Shown here piece by piece: positions 24,261-34,560 of a DNA stretch of 64,000 nucleotides (the first letter of the stretch is position 1; every line of letters begins with the position of its first letter). A program made the position numbers and the translations under genes. The stretch covers positions 250,001 to 314,000 of the forward strand of contig JBBHKE010001362.1 in NCBI GenBank assembly GCA_037447655.1, written 5' to 3'. The notes under the pieces are model-generated. The model was not told the DNA's origin. It did no database searches and saw only the letters and a list, made by a program, of their open reading frames with translations. Origin of the DNA: Zygnema cylindricum. Lineage: Eukaryota; Streptophyta; Zygnematophyceae; Zygnematales; Zygnemataceae.

Positions 24261-24473
24261 CTATCGACAAATGGCTCCCAAACACAACATTATAAATAAT
24301 AAATTGTGTACCATAATGGTACCGACGGTTTTCGATACCGACGACAAACCGAGGTGTTGGTTCTCGAGGTGTTCGTTCTCGCTCGTTATGGCAGTATAGT
24401 ATGAATCGGTTGATTTATAGCCGCAACATCGACTTGGGCATATCGAGCTAATTACCATTTATTTATTTTTTGC

Positions 24474-24710
24474 TCCCCTCTCCTCTCACTCCTCCACTCT
24501 TTTTCTTCCCTATCCCCTCTCCGCTCTCGTGTCTCTCTCCCTCTTTCCCTCCACCTCTCTCTCCCCTCTCCCTCTTACTTTCATAGGGAGAGGAAGGAAG
24601 AGAAAGAGGGGGTGGGGGAGAGGGAAAGGAAAAGGGAGTAGGAGGGGAAGCCATAGTGCTCTCTCTTCTCTCATTCTCAAGGGAAGGAAGAAAGAAAGGT
24701 ATGGAGGGAG
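24474..24710. repeat. CT/GA-rich simple sequence
   Basis: A pyrimidine-rich block followed by a purine-rich block, forming a loose mirror or hairpin-like structure centred near 24580. Open frames in both directions are low-complexity artefacts. Confidence 0.7.
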
Positions 24711-24739
24711 GAGCGTTCGCCACTATCGCCAATCGCTCT

Positions 24740-26930
24740 ACATACGAGAAAGGTGGAAATAATCCTACAAAAATGAAAAAACCTATTAGTAGCCAACACT
24801 AATAGTGGAACTAGAACGTCACCCAAGGACATCATTGACCCACAAACGCTATGGCATCAACAATTTTGTCATTCTACAGATAGAAGGCCAACGAAAAATA
24901 TTAGAAATAACCTAGGGAACAGCCAAGGGATCTCACACGTCAAGGAGTCCAAAAACCCATACCATAGGTTCGAATTGGGTAAATCCCCGTCAACTCACCT
25001 TATTGGATGTTCGAGAGACAACGATGTGCGTATTGCTATAATCTATTCACTCAAACGTGTGAGGACTCGCATGTGTAATATCGTGTAGCTGAAAGAGGTG
25101 CATGGTGACCTTTAGAGACGACCATACATCAATGGTCACATTGTTTTACTCCAATGAGGTCCTCTAACATTTCAATCTCTTCAACAAAACACCCACCGAG
25201 GGGAATACTTAAAGCAACCACAGATAGAATAAAGGCGAGATAGAAAGGGCGTTCGGAGAAACTACAACAAATGGAGACATGGATAAAAAAAAAAGGTTTT
25301 TAGGATTAAAACAAAAGACACTATGGTTAGTTCAAATGTAAAAGTTCAATATGGAATCATTCGATATAATGTTTCTTCATGTTCAGTAAACATTTTTGTT
25401 GTTGGATAAAAGAATATTAATAGGAGGAAGGAGAAAAAAAAAGGGAGAAAGAAATAGAGAAAAAAAGAAAGAAACCGAGTCAAAAAATTACTTAAAATCT
25501 AAGAAGGGGCGTTTCCACTTCGAAGAAGGGAGACACGAATGGTAAAAAAGGATCAGAACACAAAACCAAAGCGGAGAAAGAAAATTAAAAGGAGAACAAA
25601 CTTAGGCAAGTGAGAAAATGACGCAAAATGGAGGACATGGATCAAAAAATGTTTTTTCAATTGTTGTAACAATGCTTTCGATGTTGAAACAAACTACTGT
25701 TTAATATTTTAAAATTTAAAATTTCGAAAAAAGAAACGGGCGAAAATTTCGAAAAAAGAAACGGGCGAGATAAGAAACGGGCAAAAGAATGTTTCGTGCC
25801 AAGTTTCTTTCAGTAAACTGTTTTTATTTTTCCATTGTAGCATTGAGTTCACAGTTGGCGATGCGCCTCGCGGTGCTAGGCATCGTTACTCAAAAAACAA
25901 AGAGGGGGGCAATGTCAAACAAACCTCTGTACAATATTGTTAGCGTAAACTTTAGTCGGCCGTGTGAATTGTTGATTTTCTTAAGACGGTGCACGTTCAC
26001 AATCGCGGAAAAATTTAACTAGTTGTTACTATATCTCGCAAGTCAAAGTTGCTCAACGGATTGACCGTCAAATCTAACCTCAACGGTACACCGCCAATCA
26101 CTATTCGAGTTAAAGAATAAATAGCTTAAAAAAAATAGTGTTATTAACACTAATTGGGATTTTTTTTTATATACTAATTAATCCCTAACTGTAACTTGGG
26201 CTGTTCTAAATAAGAAATACTCGCCTTTTCAATGTCTACCGTAATATGTGTTCTCGTATAAAATCTGACAATTTGTACGTCATCACTCATTTTGGATCTC
26301 CGCGTGTGTTAGAGTGTTTTCCGGCTGTTAAGCGTTAGCGCTATACCATAAAGCGTTCTACTTTTTAGCAGTTACACGATTTTTAAGGGAAAATTGCTTC
26401 AACAACTACGCAACGTTGTTTATAAAAAACGGAGGTTGGTTGTCCGTTGTAATGTTACATGTTTACATTAATAACGACCATTAACTTGAATATGTCGCAT
26501 TTCATAGTATATATTAGAGTTAATTGACGATAAAATGTGTGACAAGTGACAAGTGGACCAAAATATCAACCAACTCGTCTAACGCGCAATACGATTGGTC
26601 GCCCAAAATTACACGTGGCCAATTTCATATCCACGTAAATGATATGGTTGTCAAAATGAGGTGATAACGTCACAATAATCCTATTTGTGGCTTTTCCAAA
26701 AACGTACCGTACATTCAACAAGCCCCAGCGGTTCCCATGGGTCAACCATGAAAATGGCATGGCAACATCTCTCACCGAACTCTAGCCCAATTTTTCAAAC
26801 ATTCCCTAAAAAACCATTATTTCGTTTTAAAAATTTGGAGAATTTGAAACACAATTTTGAATTTTAAATTTTGCACACTGACACTTTGGGAAAAGGTTTC
26901 CTTTTTTTTCTTCTCGCCACCTTCTCTTTC
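24740..26930. other. AT-rich stretch without recognisable gene
   Basis: GA-rich patches at 25420-25480. Short frames on both strands have no motif. Two direct copies of 'aatttcgaaaaaagaaacgggcgaga/aaat' lie at about 25720-25770. Confidence 0.5.
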
Positions 26931-26935
26931 ATTGG

Positions 26936-26943
26936 TATATATA
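26936..26943 (+). promoter_or_regulatory. TATA box candidate
   Basis: TATATATA preceded by a pyrimidine-rich patch and placed 124 bp before the ATG at 27067. It fits a plant core promoter for the exon downstream, though the position is inferred from sequence alone. Confidence 0.4.
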
Positions 26944-27066
26944 CATCTCCTCTAACCCAACTATGACACTATCTCATCAGCTTCTCCATTTACCTTGCCA
27001 CTTACATTCGGTTCTATTTTCTTGATATCCTTTCTTGTCAGCAGTTGCTGGTTGTTTTATGAAAAT

Positions 27067-27472
27067 ATGTGGCCCATCAATACAATATTCGCAAAATATA
27101 CGGCAAGAAGCAACCTTAGGCATGCAATTTCTCCATCTCCGGTTGTTGACGAAATAGAGGGGAGCGAGACTTAAGAACCAGATTTATCCACTGAAGATAC
27201 ATCGAACGTGGAGCCCCTCGAAGAAAGACATTTAATAGGAGATGTGGAGCCCCTCGAAAAAGGAGCTTTAAATGAAGATGTGGACCCGCCACGTGGAGAC
27301 TTCGAGGGCGTCTCGGTGTCAAGGCAAAAAATTCAGCACGTATCCACAAAGATTCCTCTCGTGCGAGTAATCAACAGGATGATTGCGGATTGTTATGTCA
27401 ACAAGGAGCATTTACTCATTCTGAGGACGGTAAATAAGTTTCCAGAACACTTTACGGGGGTGTATATGACAC
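27067..27472 (+). pseudogene. Orphan first exon of unknown gene, one internal stop
   Basis: From the ATG at 27067 one frame runs to a good donor (ACAC|GTAAGAGC at 27473), broken only by TAA at 27172-27174. The translation starts MWPINTIFAKYTARSN and, after the stop, has an internal repeat (VEPLEERHLIGD / VEPLEKGALNED) and then IPLVRVINRMIADCYVNKEH. A TATA-like box stands upstream. The same frame before and after the stop suggests a recent nonsense change or use of a later start. No partner exon is visible: the following 350 bp are T-rich simple sequence. I do not recognise the protein. Confidence 0.4.
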
Positions 27473-27509
27473 GTAAGAGCGTTTACCTTTTATTCTTTCA
27501 TTTCTAACC

Positions 27510-27840
27510 CCAGATGCACATGTTGTTTGTCGCTTGCTTCTGTTTTATGTTTTTTGGTTTTTGTTTTCTGTGTTCTGTTTTCTGCTTTATGATTTATTTT
27601 TTCCGATTTCTGTTTTCTGTTTTCTGTTTTTTTTATGTTTTTTGTTTTATGTTTTTTGTTTTTAGGTTTATGTTTTGTGGTTTCTGTTTTTTTATTTTTG
27701 TTTTTTGTTTTCTTTTTTATTTTTTCTTTTTCTTTCTGATTTTTTTTTTATGTTTTCTGTTTTTTGTTTCCTAGTTTTATTCTAATTTCTGTTTTTTGGT
27801 TTTTGTTTTCTGTTTTCTGTATTCTGCTTCATAATTTTGT
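27510..27840 (+). repeat. T-rich (TTTTCTG-like) low-complexity tract
   Basis: Repeated 'ttttctgttttctg', 'tttatgttttttg' units. The open frame through it is all F, C, V and L and is an artefact. Confidence 0.85.
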
Positions 27841-28329
27841 TGTCTAGCTTGCCTCAAATTCATTATTTTTATGCCTCTCGTCTCCACAATCACCCCCCCC
27901 CCCCCTCAACACCTTTGAATATTACTTCTCTTCTACAACGACCTTTAAAAAGTTTAATTTAAAAGAAAGGAGTTGAAAGAAAAACATGTAAAGGAATAAA
28001 AAAGATGAAAAAAAACAAAACAAAAACGGAAATACAAAAATGTAGGATTTAGTGTAAGGCTGTAAGATTTAGGGTTAGGTTGTAGAATTTAGGATATAGG
28101 GTTAGGCTAAATGGTCTTTGTCCCATAAACTTAGTTTTCTCCTATAGCGATCACCATTCTTGGTCGCTGAACCACTTATTGAGCTTAAATAATTACTGTC
28201 GTACTTTTTTGTCGTCACTCACTTCGACATGCTGTTTTATTTTTTGGCAATGCTCTCTTTGCAGAATACCAAAAGGCACGACGATGGTGGATACAAAGGA
28301 TGGCAAAATTAAAAAGGATAAGGGAAACA

Positions 28330-28855
28330 ACCTTTAGAGATAGTGGATAGGGATAGAGCAAGAAAAACAAGTAAAACCAGGAGGACAACATAATGAGCGA
28401 CAAAAATATGGAGAAAGATTGAGAGAGAGAGAGGGACAGAGAGAAAAAAGGTGACGTAATGAAAAACGAGAGGGTAAAGGAAAGGACGAGAGAAGGGAAG
28501 AGGGAAGAAGGAGAGGAAACCCTAAACTGTGGAGATGGAGTGCTAGATTGTGAGGGAGGGTGAGAGGGAGAAGAGACATAGAGGCAGATGAAGAGGGAGA
28601 ACGACATGCTAAGATTGAAATCAGAGAGAGGCGAATGAAAAGGAAAAAAGAAAAGGAGAAGGAGAGGGAAAGGGAGAGGCCAATCGAAAAAGACAAGGAG
28701 ACGTGACGGTAGATTGAGGGGGAGAGGTATCAGTTGAGAGAGATGAAAAGGGAGAGATAGAGACAAAAAGAGAATGAGAGGGAAAAGGTGTAAGGGATAT
28801 GGAGACAGAGGGAGGGAGGGAGAGGCATACCGAGAGGGTGAGGAGAATGGTAAAA
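28330..28855. repeat. Purine-rich simple-sequence tract
   Basis: About 500 bp of GA-rich sequence such as 'gagagagagaggga' and 'gagaaggagagggaaaggg'. Several long open frames on the minus strand are serine/leucine/proline low complexity and are rejected as genes. Confidence 0.85.
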
Positions 28856-29860
28856 AAATAGGAAATTTTGGAAAAAAAACCTTTAAAAAACAACAAACAA
28901 ATTTACCAAATTTGTCCATCTTGTCCTCCTCGAGGTGCCCATGGGGCTTTTCCACAAGCAGTGCAGTTACACAAGTCCCAAGACGACAGCATTTCGACGG
29001 CGTTCGTGGAATGGCATCATGGAGGCGAATGAAGTAGATGATAGGCGAAAAGAAGTAGGCGAAAGGCAAAACGAAGCAGGCGACAAGCTGTCACGTGCCT
29101 GTTTGTTGTTTAAAAGACGAATTTGTTGAAATGGCGAATTTGTTGAAAGGACGAATTTGTGAGATTGACGGCGCAGGCGTCCAATCCCATAGGGCCAATA
29201 AACGGTTGATTTCCATTTGTCAAGAAAAAAATCTAATTTGTGGGGAATGTCCGCATTTGGCGTGACTCCACGCCAATATCAACAACGCCAAATGTTGTAA
29301 CTTTAATATTTTTATTGTAATTAAAATACACTAATTTGTGGTCCTTTCACCACACCCACCCAATATTAACGTAAACGATTACAGTATTTTATGGCCAAAT
29401 GGCATGTTGACATCGTATTAGGGTATAAGTTTATACCAAATTACCCTTAACTCTCCATTATAATTAGTTTTAATACTATTTGCGTAAGATAACCATAGTA
29501 AAAGTGGAAACCGTAAATGTTGGGCGAATAGTTACATGTTAGCGACACAATTCAATCAGTTCTGTTAATTTACAGTTTAAAATAGGAATTTCCATATGCG
29601 AACATGTTCGATGTTCACACGGTCGACGGACGAACATATGAGAACGTGATATTTGTAGACGAGTTTGCGTCTCTTTCTTCCAATGCACATTCACATGTGT
29701 GCGCAATAAAGTTAAATGGCTTTTTATGCCTTTTTAATTCAAAAAGTACCATTTCGTACGGAGATAACTTGTCTGTACGCCACATTATTTCCATCGCAGT
29801 GTACTTCCATTATTATCGCTAAACGAAAAAAAACTCTAATTAGAATAATGTAAAAAATAG
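28856..29860. other. Non-genic, MITE-related patches
   Basis: No gene seen. The patch 29590-29810 ('cgatgttcacacggtcgacggacgaacatatgagaacgtgatat' and 'aaaagtaccatttcgtacgg') resembles the interior of the MITEs at 51635-53290, so a decayed copy lies here. Confidence 0.45.
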
Positions 29861-30247
29861 TAGTGTTGGGTATCGAGGACCACTTGCCGATATTCGATAT
29901 GTACCGAATTTTAGGTACCCGATAATCGATATATCGCTTCGATATATCGATTATCGAAATATCGCGATGTATATCAGATATATCGCCGATATATCGTATC
30001 GACAATATATCGAAAACGAAAATTTTAATTTCTTTTTTAAAAGGGGCAAAATTTTCGTACGATTTTTCGTACTATTTTCCGTACGATTTTTCGTACTCTT
30101 ACTGTACGGACACGCAATTTTTGCGATATATATCGCGATAATTTATGTTGGTCCCGGTACGATATATCGAGGAATCTGCTCGATCGATATTCGATATATC
30201 GAATATCGAAATTATCGCGATATGAAACTTCCCGATACCCAACACTA
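29861..30247. mobile_element. hAT-type MITE with 8-bp target duplication
   Basis: 387 bp with termini TAGTGTTGGGTATCG and CGATACCCAACACTA, flanked on both sides by AAAAATAG (29853-29860 and 30248-30255). The interior is full of short palindromes such as CGATATATCG and can fold extensively. The 8-bp duplication places it in the hAT superfamily. No coding capacity. Confidence 0.9.
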
Positions 30248-30299
30248 AAAAATAGAATTATGGATTGTATTTCAGGTTTTTTCATAGATGTCGTGTGCG

Positions 30300-30933
30300 C
30301 ATAATACACACGAAACGAACGCGCGAATACTACGCACGATACGCAGTTAACGATGATGACAAATTGAAAATGTAATAAAATGCGTACCAGACTACGTACC
30401 CGTACTTTTTTCGTTCATTTGCGTACTGTCTACGTACATTTCATTACCTTTAGGGTTATGAAGGGGGGTTTGAGGAATTTTTGGGTACATTCTCGTGCAT
30501 TCTCATATATTTATGTTAAACAACCATATTTTATTCATACATTTACGTGCAGTGTCTGTATATTTTCGTACTTTTGACAGTTATTATTTTGAGATTTTTA
30601 GGGTACATTTGCGTATGTTTTCGAATATTTTAGTTATAGGGACTTACATCTTTGGTACATCTACGTACAACGTTCGTATATTTGAGTAATTTTAAGGTTA
30701 TCGAAAGGGGGGATTTTAGGGTATTTAGGGTATTTCCCGTGCATTTTGTACATTCTGGTAAATTATAGTACACCTGCCTTACATTATCCGTACTCTTAGG
30801 TTTTTTAGGGTGCGCCTTTCGTACAATGCCGTACATTTCCGTATGTTTCTCGAACGTTGTAGGATTTTTTAAGGATTTTTAGGGTTAAAGGGACAGTTTC
30901 CGTACGTTTTCGTACATCGTATTGCAAAAACTA
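30300..30933. other. AT-rich non-genic stretch rich in 'cgtac' words
   Basis: Repeated short blocks of 'tttagggt', 'gtacattt(t/c)cgtac' and 'aaggggg(g)attt'. Looks like degraded repeat DNA. No gene. Confidence 0.5.
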
Positions 30934-31515
30934 CACCGTGAATCGTTATTAGCATTGAGAAATTATTAATGTTAAAAAATAATTAGCGTTATCAACACTA
31001 ATTATAATTTTCATTTTTTTTGAAAAAAATGTTTAATACTAATTGATCATTAATTCTAATTTTGGTACGCCAGATCTGCCATCATATTTACAGTAAAATA
31101 GGTAAAAGTACAAAATCTGACAAATCGTACACTGTCGCGTCCTTTGACTCTAATTTTTCCATAATTATAATTTGGGTGTTCGCGCGAATAATTATTACGC
31201 CACATATATATTTACACTAAAATAGGTACGATATTATTATGTTGCTTATTATGAGCGTAGTTTTACATGCGATCGCAATTATTTTAATCCATGTTTTGTA
31301 CTTTTTTACTTAGCAAAGTACCATTTTGTACGGAATGACACGTCTGTACACCACACTATTCGATAATATCATAAATTAGAATTATGAACGGTAATTCACT
31401 AGATCCGTTATTAACGTAAAGGAAAATTTAGTATTATCAATTCTATTTCGGGTTTTGGAATCAAAATTTGGGGGCGCCGATATAGACTTCATAACTCTAA
31501 TAACGATTCGCGGTG
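30934..31515. mobile_element. TA-type MITE, subfamily N, copy 1
   Basis: 582 bp. Left end TA|CACCGTGAATCGTTATTAGC, right end CTAATAACGATTCGCGGTG|TA. Near its right end it has 'ggggcgccgatatag', the inverse of the block near the left end of the copy at 31842, so the two lie in opposite orientation. Confidence 0.75.
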
Positions 31516-31591
31516 TAACGAACGGTATGAAAGTAACGAATGCTACGTAAAAATCGTAAAAAAGTCGAAATCCGTACGAATTGGACAACTT

Positions 31592-31841
31592 CACCGCGAA
31601 TCGTTATTAGTGTTAAAGTTTAAATAGCGTTGAAGAAACTTTACCGTAATTGATGCTAATTAAGAATTTGATTTTTTTTTAAAAAGGATGTATTCTAATT
31701 TCGGCATTATGCTAATTTGGGAACAGCAAAAATGGAATATTCTTCGTATGATTATATACATTAATAAATGTATTTGTACAAATTATTAGAAATCGTACGC
31801 CGTCGTGAAATTTAAATATCTGTACATGTCAGACTACAGTA
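31592..31841. mobile_element. Partial TA-type MITE, subfamily N
   Basis: A left end CACCGCGAATCGTTATTAGTG is clear but follows TT rather than TA, and no matching right end is visible before the next copy begins at 31842. Probably truncated. Confidence 0.45.
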
Positions 31842-32395
31842 CAGCGTTAATCGTTATTAGACTTATGTACTCTATATCGGCGCCCCAAAATTTTGACATT
31901 GATACCCGAAATACAGTGACTGATTCTATTTTATCCGTGACGTTAATTACGGTTCTTGTGAATTAGCGTCAATGGAATTACCGTACTTATTTCATGAATA
32001 GTGTGGCGTAAGAAATGTGTTTGCTAGTACAAAACTGTAATTGATTACCGAAAATAGTACGGAAAGTGTAGTTAACTTATGTCGGTTGCATACAGAAATG
32101 CGCTTAGAATAAACGTGGAGTCAAGTTTGCGACAAACGCGTTCGCAAACCCAAATTAGAATTATGGATTAATGACACTGAAAGGACGCGACGTGGTACGG
32201 ATTGTCAGGTTTTGTACTTCTACCTATTTTAGCGTATATGTAATGACGGCAGATTCTGTATACCTAAATCAGCGTTATAGAGAAATTACAATTAAACATT
32301 TTTTTCATAATGGTATTGATACACAAATTAGAATCAATGACACTAATTTATTATTGATACTAATAATTTCTATAGTCTAATAACGATTCACGGTG
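31842..32395. mobile_element. TA-type MITE, subfamily N, copy 2
   Basis: 554 bp. Left end TA|CAGCGTTAATCGTTATTAG, right end CTAATAACGATTCACGGTG|TA, with the landmark 'tatatcggcgccccaaaattttgacatt' split between two blocks near the left end. Inverted relative to copy 1. Confidence 0.7.
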
Positions 32396-32438
32396 TAGAT
32401 TACATGTCTGAATAATCCGGTTTTTTTAGAGCACGTTC

Positions 32439-33340
32439 CTATGCGTGCTGTCGAGCGTGCCCGAGAAACACAAAGGGAGGGCCCGCTGTCCGGAATGGCC
32501 GGTCTCGGCGTCCTGCAAAGAACCCACCAATGCGGATGCTTCCCATAATAATGATAATGCCCACTGCTGACCCCATCCCTCCCAATAGGCATGCATGATC
32601 AGATTGGAGAGGCACAAGGATAGGGAATAGGGATGAGTGCATGGGAAGGCGAAAAGATCTCCCCCCCCCCTTACTTTCCCCATTAAGCCGGGGAAAGGGG
32701 TTGGGTTCTCGGTAATCGGGTCGGTACCCCAATTTGAAAGGGGTGGGATTTGACACCATACGAGTTGCAGCCCGAGCTGCCTGAATGGCTTGCAGCTGGT
32801 TAACATAGGCCCTCCCTTGGGCCTGCAATTTCATATCATCGGTGAAGGTAGCTGTTACTGGGGTCACCGCTGCGGCAGCCAAATCTGCCTCCGCTCGTAA
32901 AACTTCTGCATCCAGGACCGGATCTGAGATTTTGATGCTAGGAGCCATCAAAAGAGGTTGACGCTCCTTATAATCTGCCAACGCCCCTCCAGAGAGGTAG
33001 TTGACCATCATTGGAAAGAGAGTTGTTTCGAAGTCGTCCGGAATAGCTCCTCCCCTGTACTTATTGATTTCCGATTGAGTGAAAGATTTCCACAACAACT
33101 CGAAATCTGAGAAAGCGATCCCTGAGCTGTCCCCTGTAAATATTCGAATATCCCCCATTTCTTTCTCTTCTTCCGCTGGTTGGGTGAACTGGGAAAAGGA
33201 AAGGCCGGTGGGGCTAACGAACTGTGCCGGCGAAGTAACCCCTTTGTCCTCTTCTTCAGGACCGGAACCGCCTTCTCCTCCGGTAGGAGATGCTGTTCCG
33301 CTAGGCGCGGATACTGTTGTCCATAGCCATTTTCAGCCAT
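32439..33340 (-). pseudogene. GC-rich coding block, second part, unknown protein
   Basis: The minus strand carries a long open frame: an acidic linker (GPEEEDKGVTSPAQF), then MGDIRIFTGDSSGIAFSDFE, LLWKSFTQSEINKYRGG, MMVNYLSGGALADYK and an alanine-rich helix (AEADLAAAAVTP ... LQAIQAARAATRM). Upstream an ATG at 33340 begins MAENGYGQQYPRLAE in another frame, and a C10 run at 32661-32670 shifts the frame again near the C-terminus. Composition (GC-rich) contrasts with the AT-rich surroundings. It could be a gag-like region of an unrecognised retroelement or a captured host gene. I do not recognise a domain. Confidence 0.5.
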
Positions 33341-33889
33341 GGATTTACCCTCGGAAGCACCACAGACTACCCAAAAACAGCCTACTTTGAATCAACACAG
33401 AACTGTACAGAAATATCAAAACAAGCTGAAACTAAAAACACAGGTAGTTTCTAGGCTACAAAATAACCTCAAAAAGTTTCAGACAAAAATAATAAAATGA
33501 GTGATCACATCATCTGGTCAAAGTTGCAGAAAAACAGTCTGCCAGAACTTTGATAAAAACCGGCCAACCTCAAAATGAAGTAAAACACAGACCAGGCACA
33601 CAATAGGCCTGAAAATATGTAGCAATGTAAACAATACAAGGAGGAACATACATGCAAAATTTCATATAATTTTGCGAACAGATCTGAGAGCAATACTCAG
33701 ACAAAATTACCAAAAATGACCATAAACAGTTTTGGTACAGAAAGTTCCTATGTCTTAAAATGACTAAGTCCTACAAATATAAACTAGAGCTCACTACTGA
33801 ACGTACGGAGGCATACCAGCCGTACGCTATCTACCAGCTACCTCAATTAATGTTAGTATACCCGAATACTTCAAGGTATGTCAAAATGA
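33341..33889. other. AT-rich spacer next to the GC-rich block
   Basis: Composition drops sharply to AT-rich at 33345. On the minus strand it could be the untranslated leader of the frame starting at 33340. No gene seen. Confidence 0.4.
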
Positions 33890-34560
33890 GTAAAAGTACA
33901 CTAATAACTAATTCACAAAAAGACAAAACAATGTTTAACCAAATATTTACACCGACAACAAAATCGTATGCTGAGTCATTGCGTGTAAGTAAACAAGACT
34001 CCACGAATCTCGTAAAACAATCCGAGCCGTCCAAAAATAGATATTGTGTGATTGACGCGATTTCGCGTCACCACTACTTGAAAAATACCGGCGGCCTTTG
34101 TCCGCCGTCCGTCGCTCTTGTTCGGCACCCTCGATGTCGCGCCACGTGATCCCAAATTCCACTTGACGAAACGACGTCAAACCATCCAAATTTGTCCGTA
34201 CCGCAATTACGTACTTCGCCATAAATTACGCGTACCAATTTTAAGTACTGTAAAATAAGATTCTTTGTACCGTCGCGTCCTTTTCATAAATGCCACCTGT
34301 CGCATTATGTTTCGTACGTGCGACGTACCATTTCAATCTCTTCGAATATTTTACGTCGGATCGCGTCGCAATCCGCCGTCCATTTATTAACGCATTCCGC
34401 GCCACTCAATTACTCCATCACGTCCCTTTAATTTTACTCATACATTTACTCCCCCAATCCACAAATCCATTCGAACCTCCATTTGTATAACCACATTACT
34501 TCCGGTAATAACATACGCACGAAACGTCGCGTGCGCACAAAACGTGACGTACGCACGAAA
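33890..34560 (-). repeat. Repeat family R3, copy 2, splitting the GC-rich block
   Basis: Inverted homologue of 12430-13050. Its outer edge ('cgtgcgtacgtcacgttttgtgcg') meets the GC-rich coding frame within a few bases at 34560, as expected for an insertion. Confidence 0.65.

Noticed and set aside
27514-27774. 86-codon open frame rich in Phe and Cys
   Set aside because: It is a translation of TTTTCTG-type simple sequence.
28215-29069. 284-codon open frame on the minus strand
   Set aside because: It is produced by a purine-rich simple repeat; the product is serine/leucine/proline low complexity with no motif.
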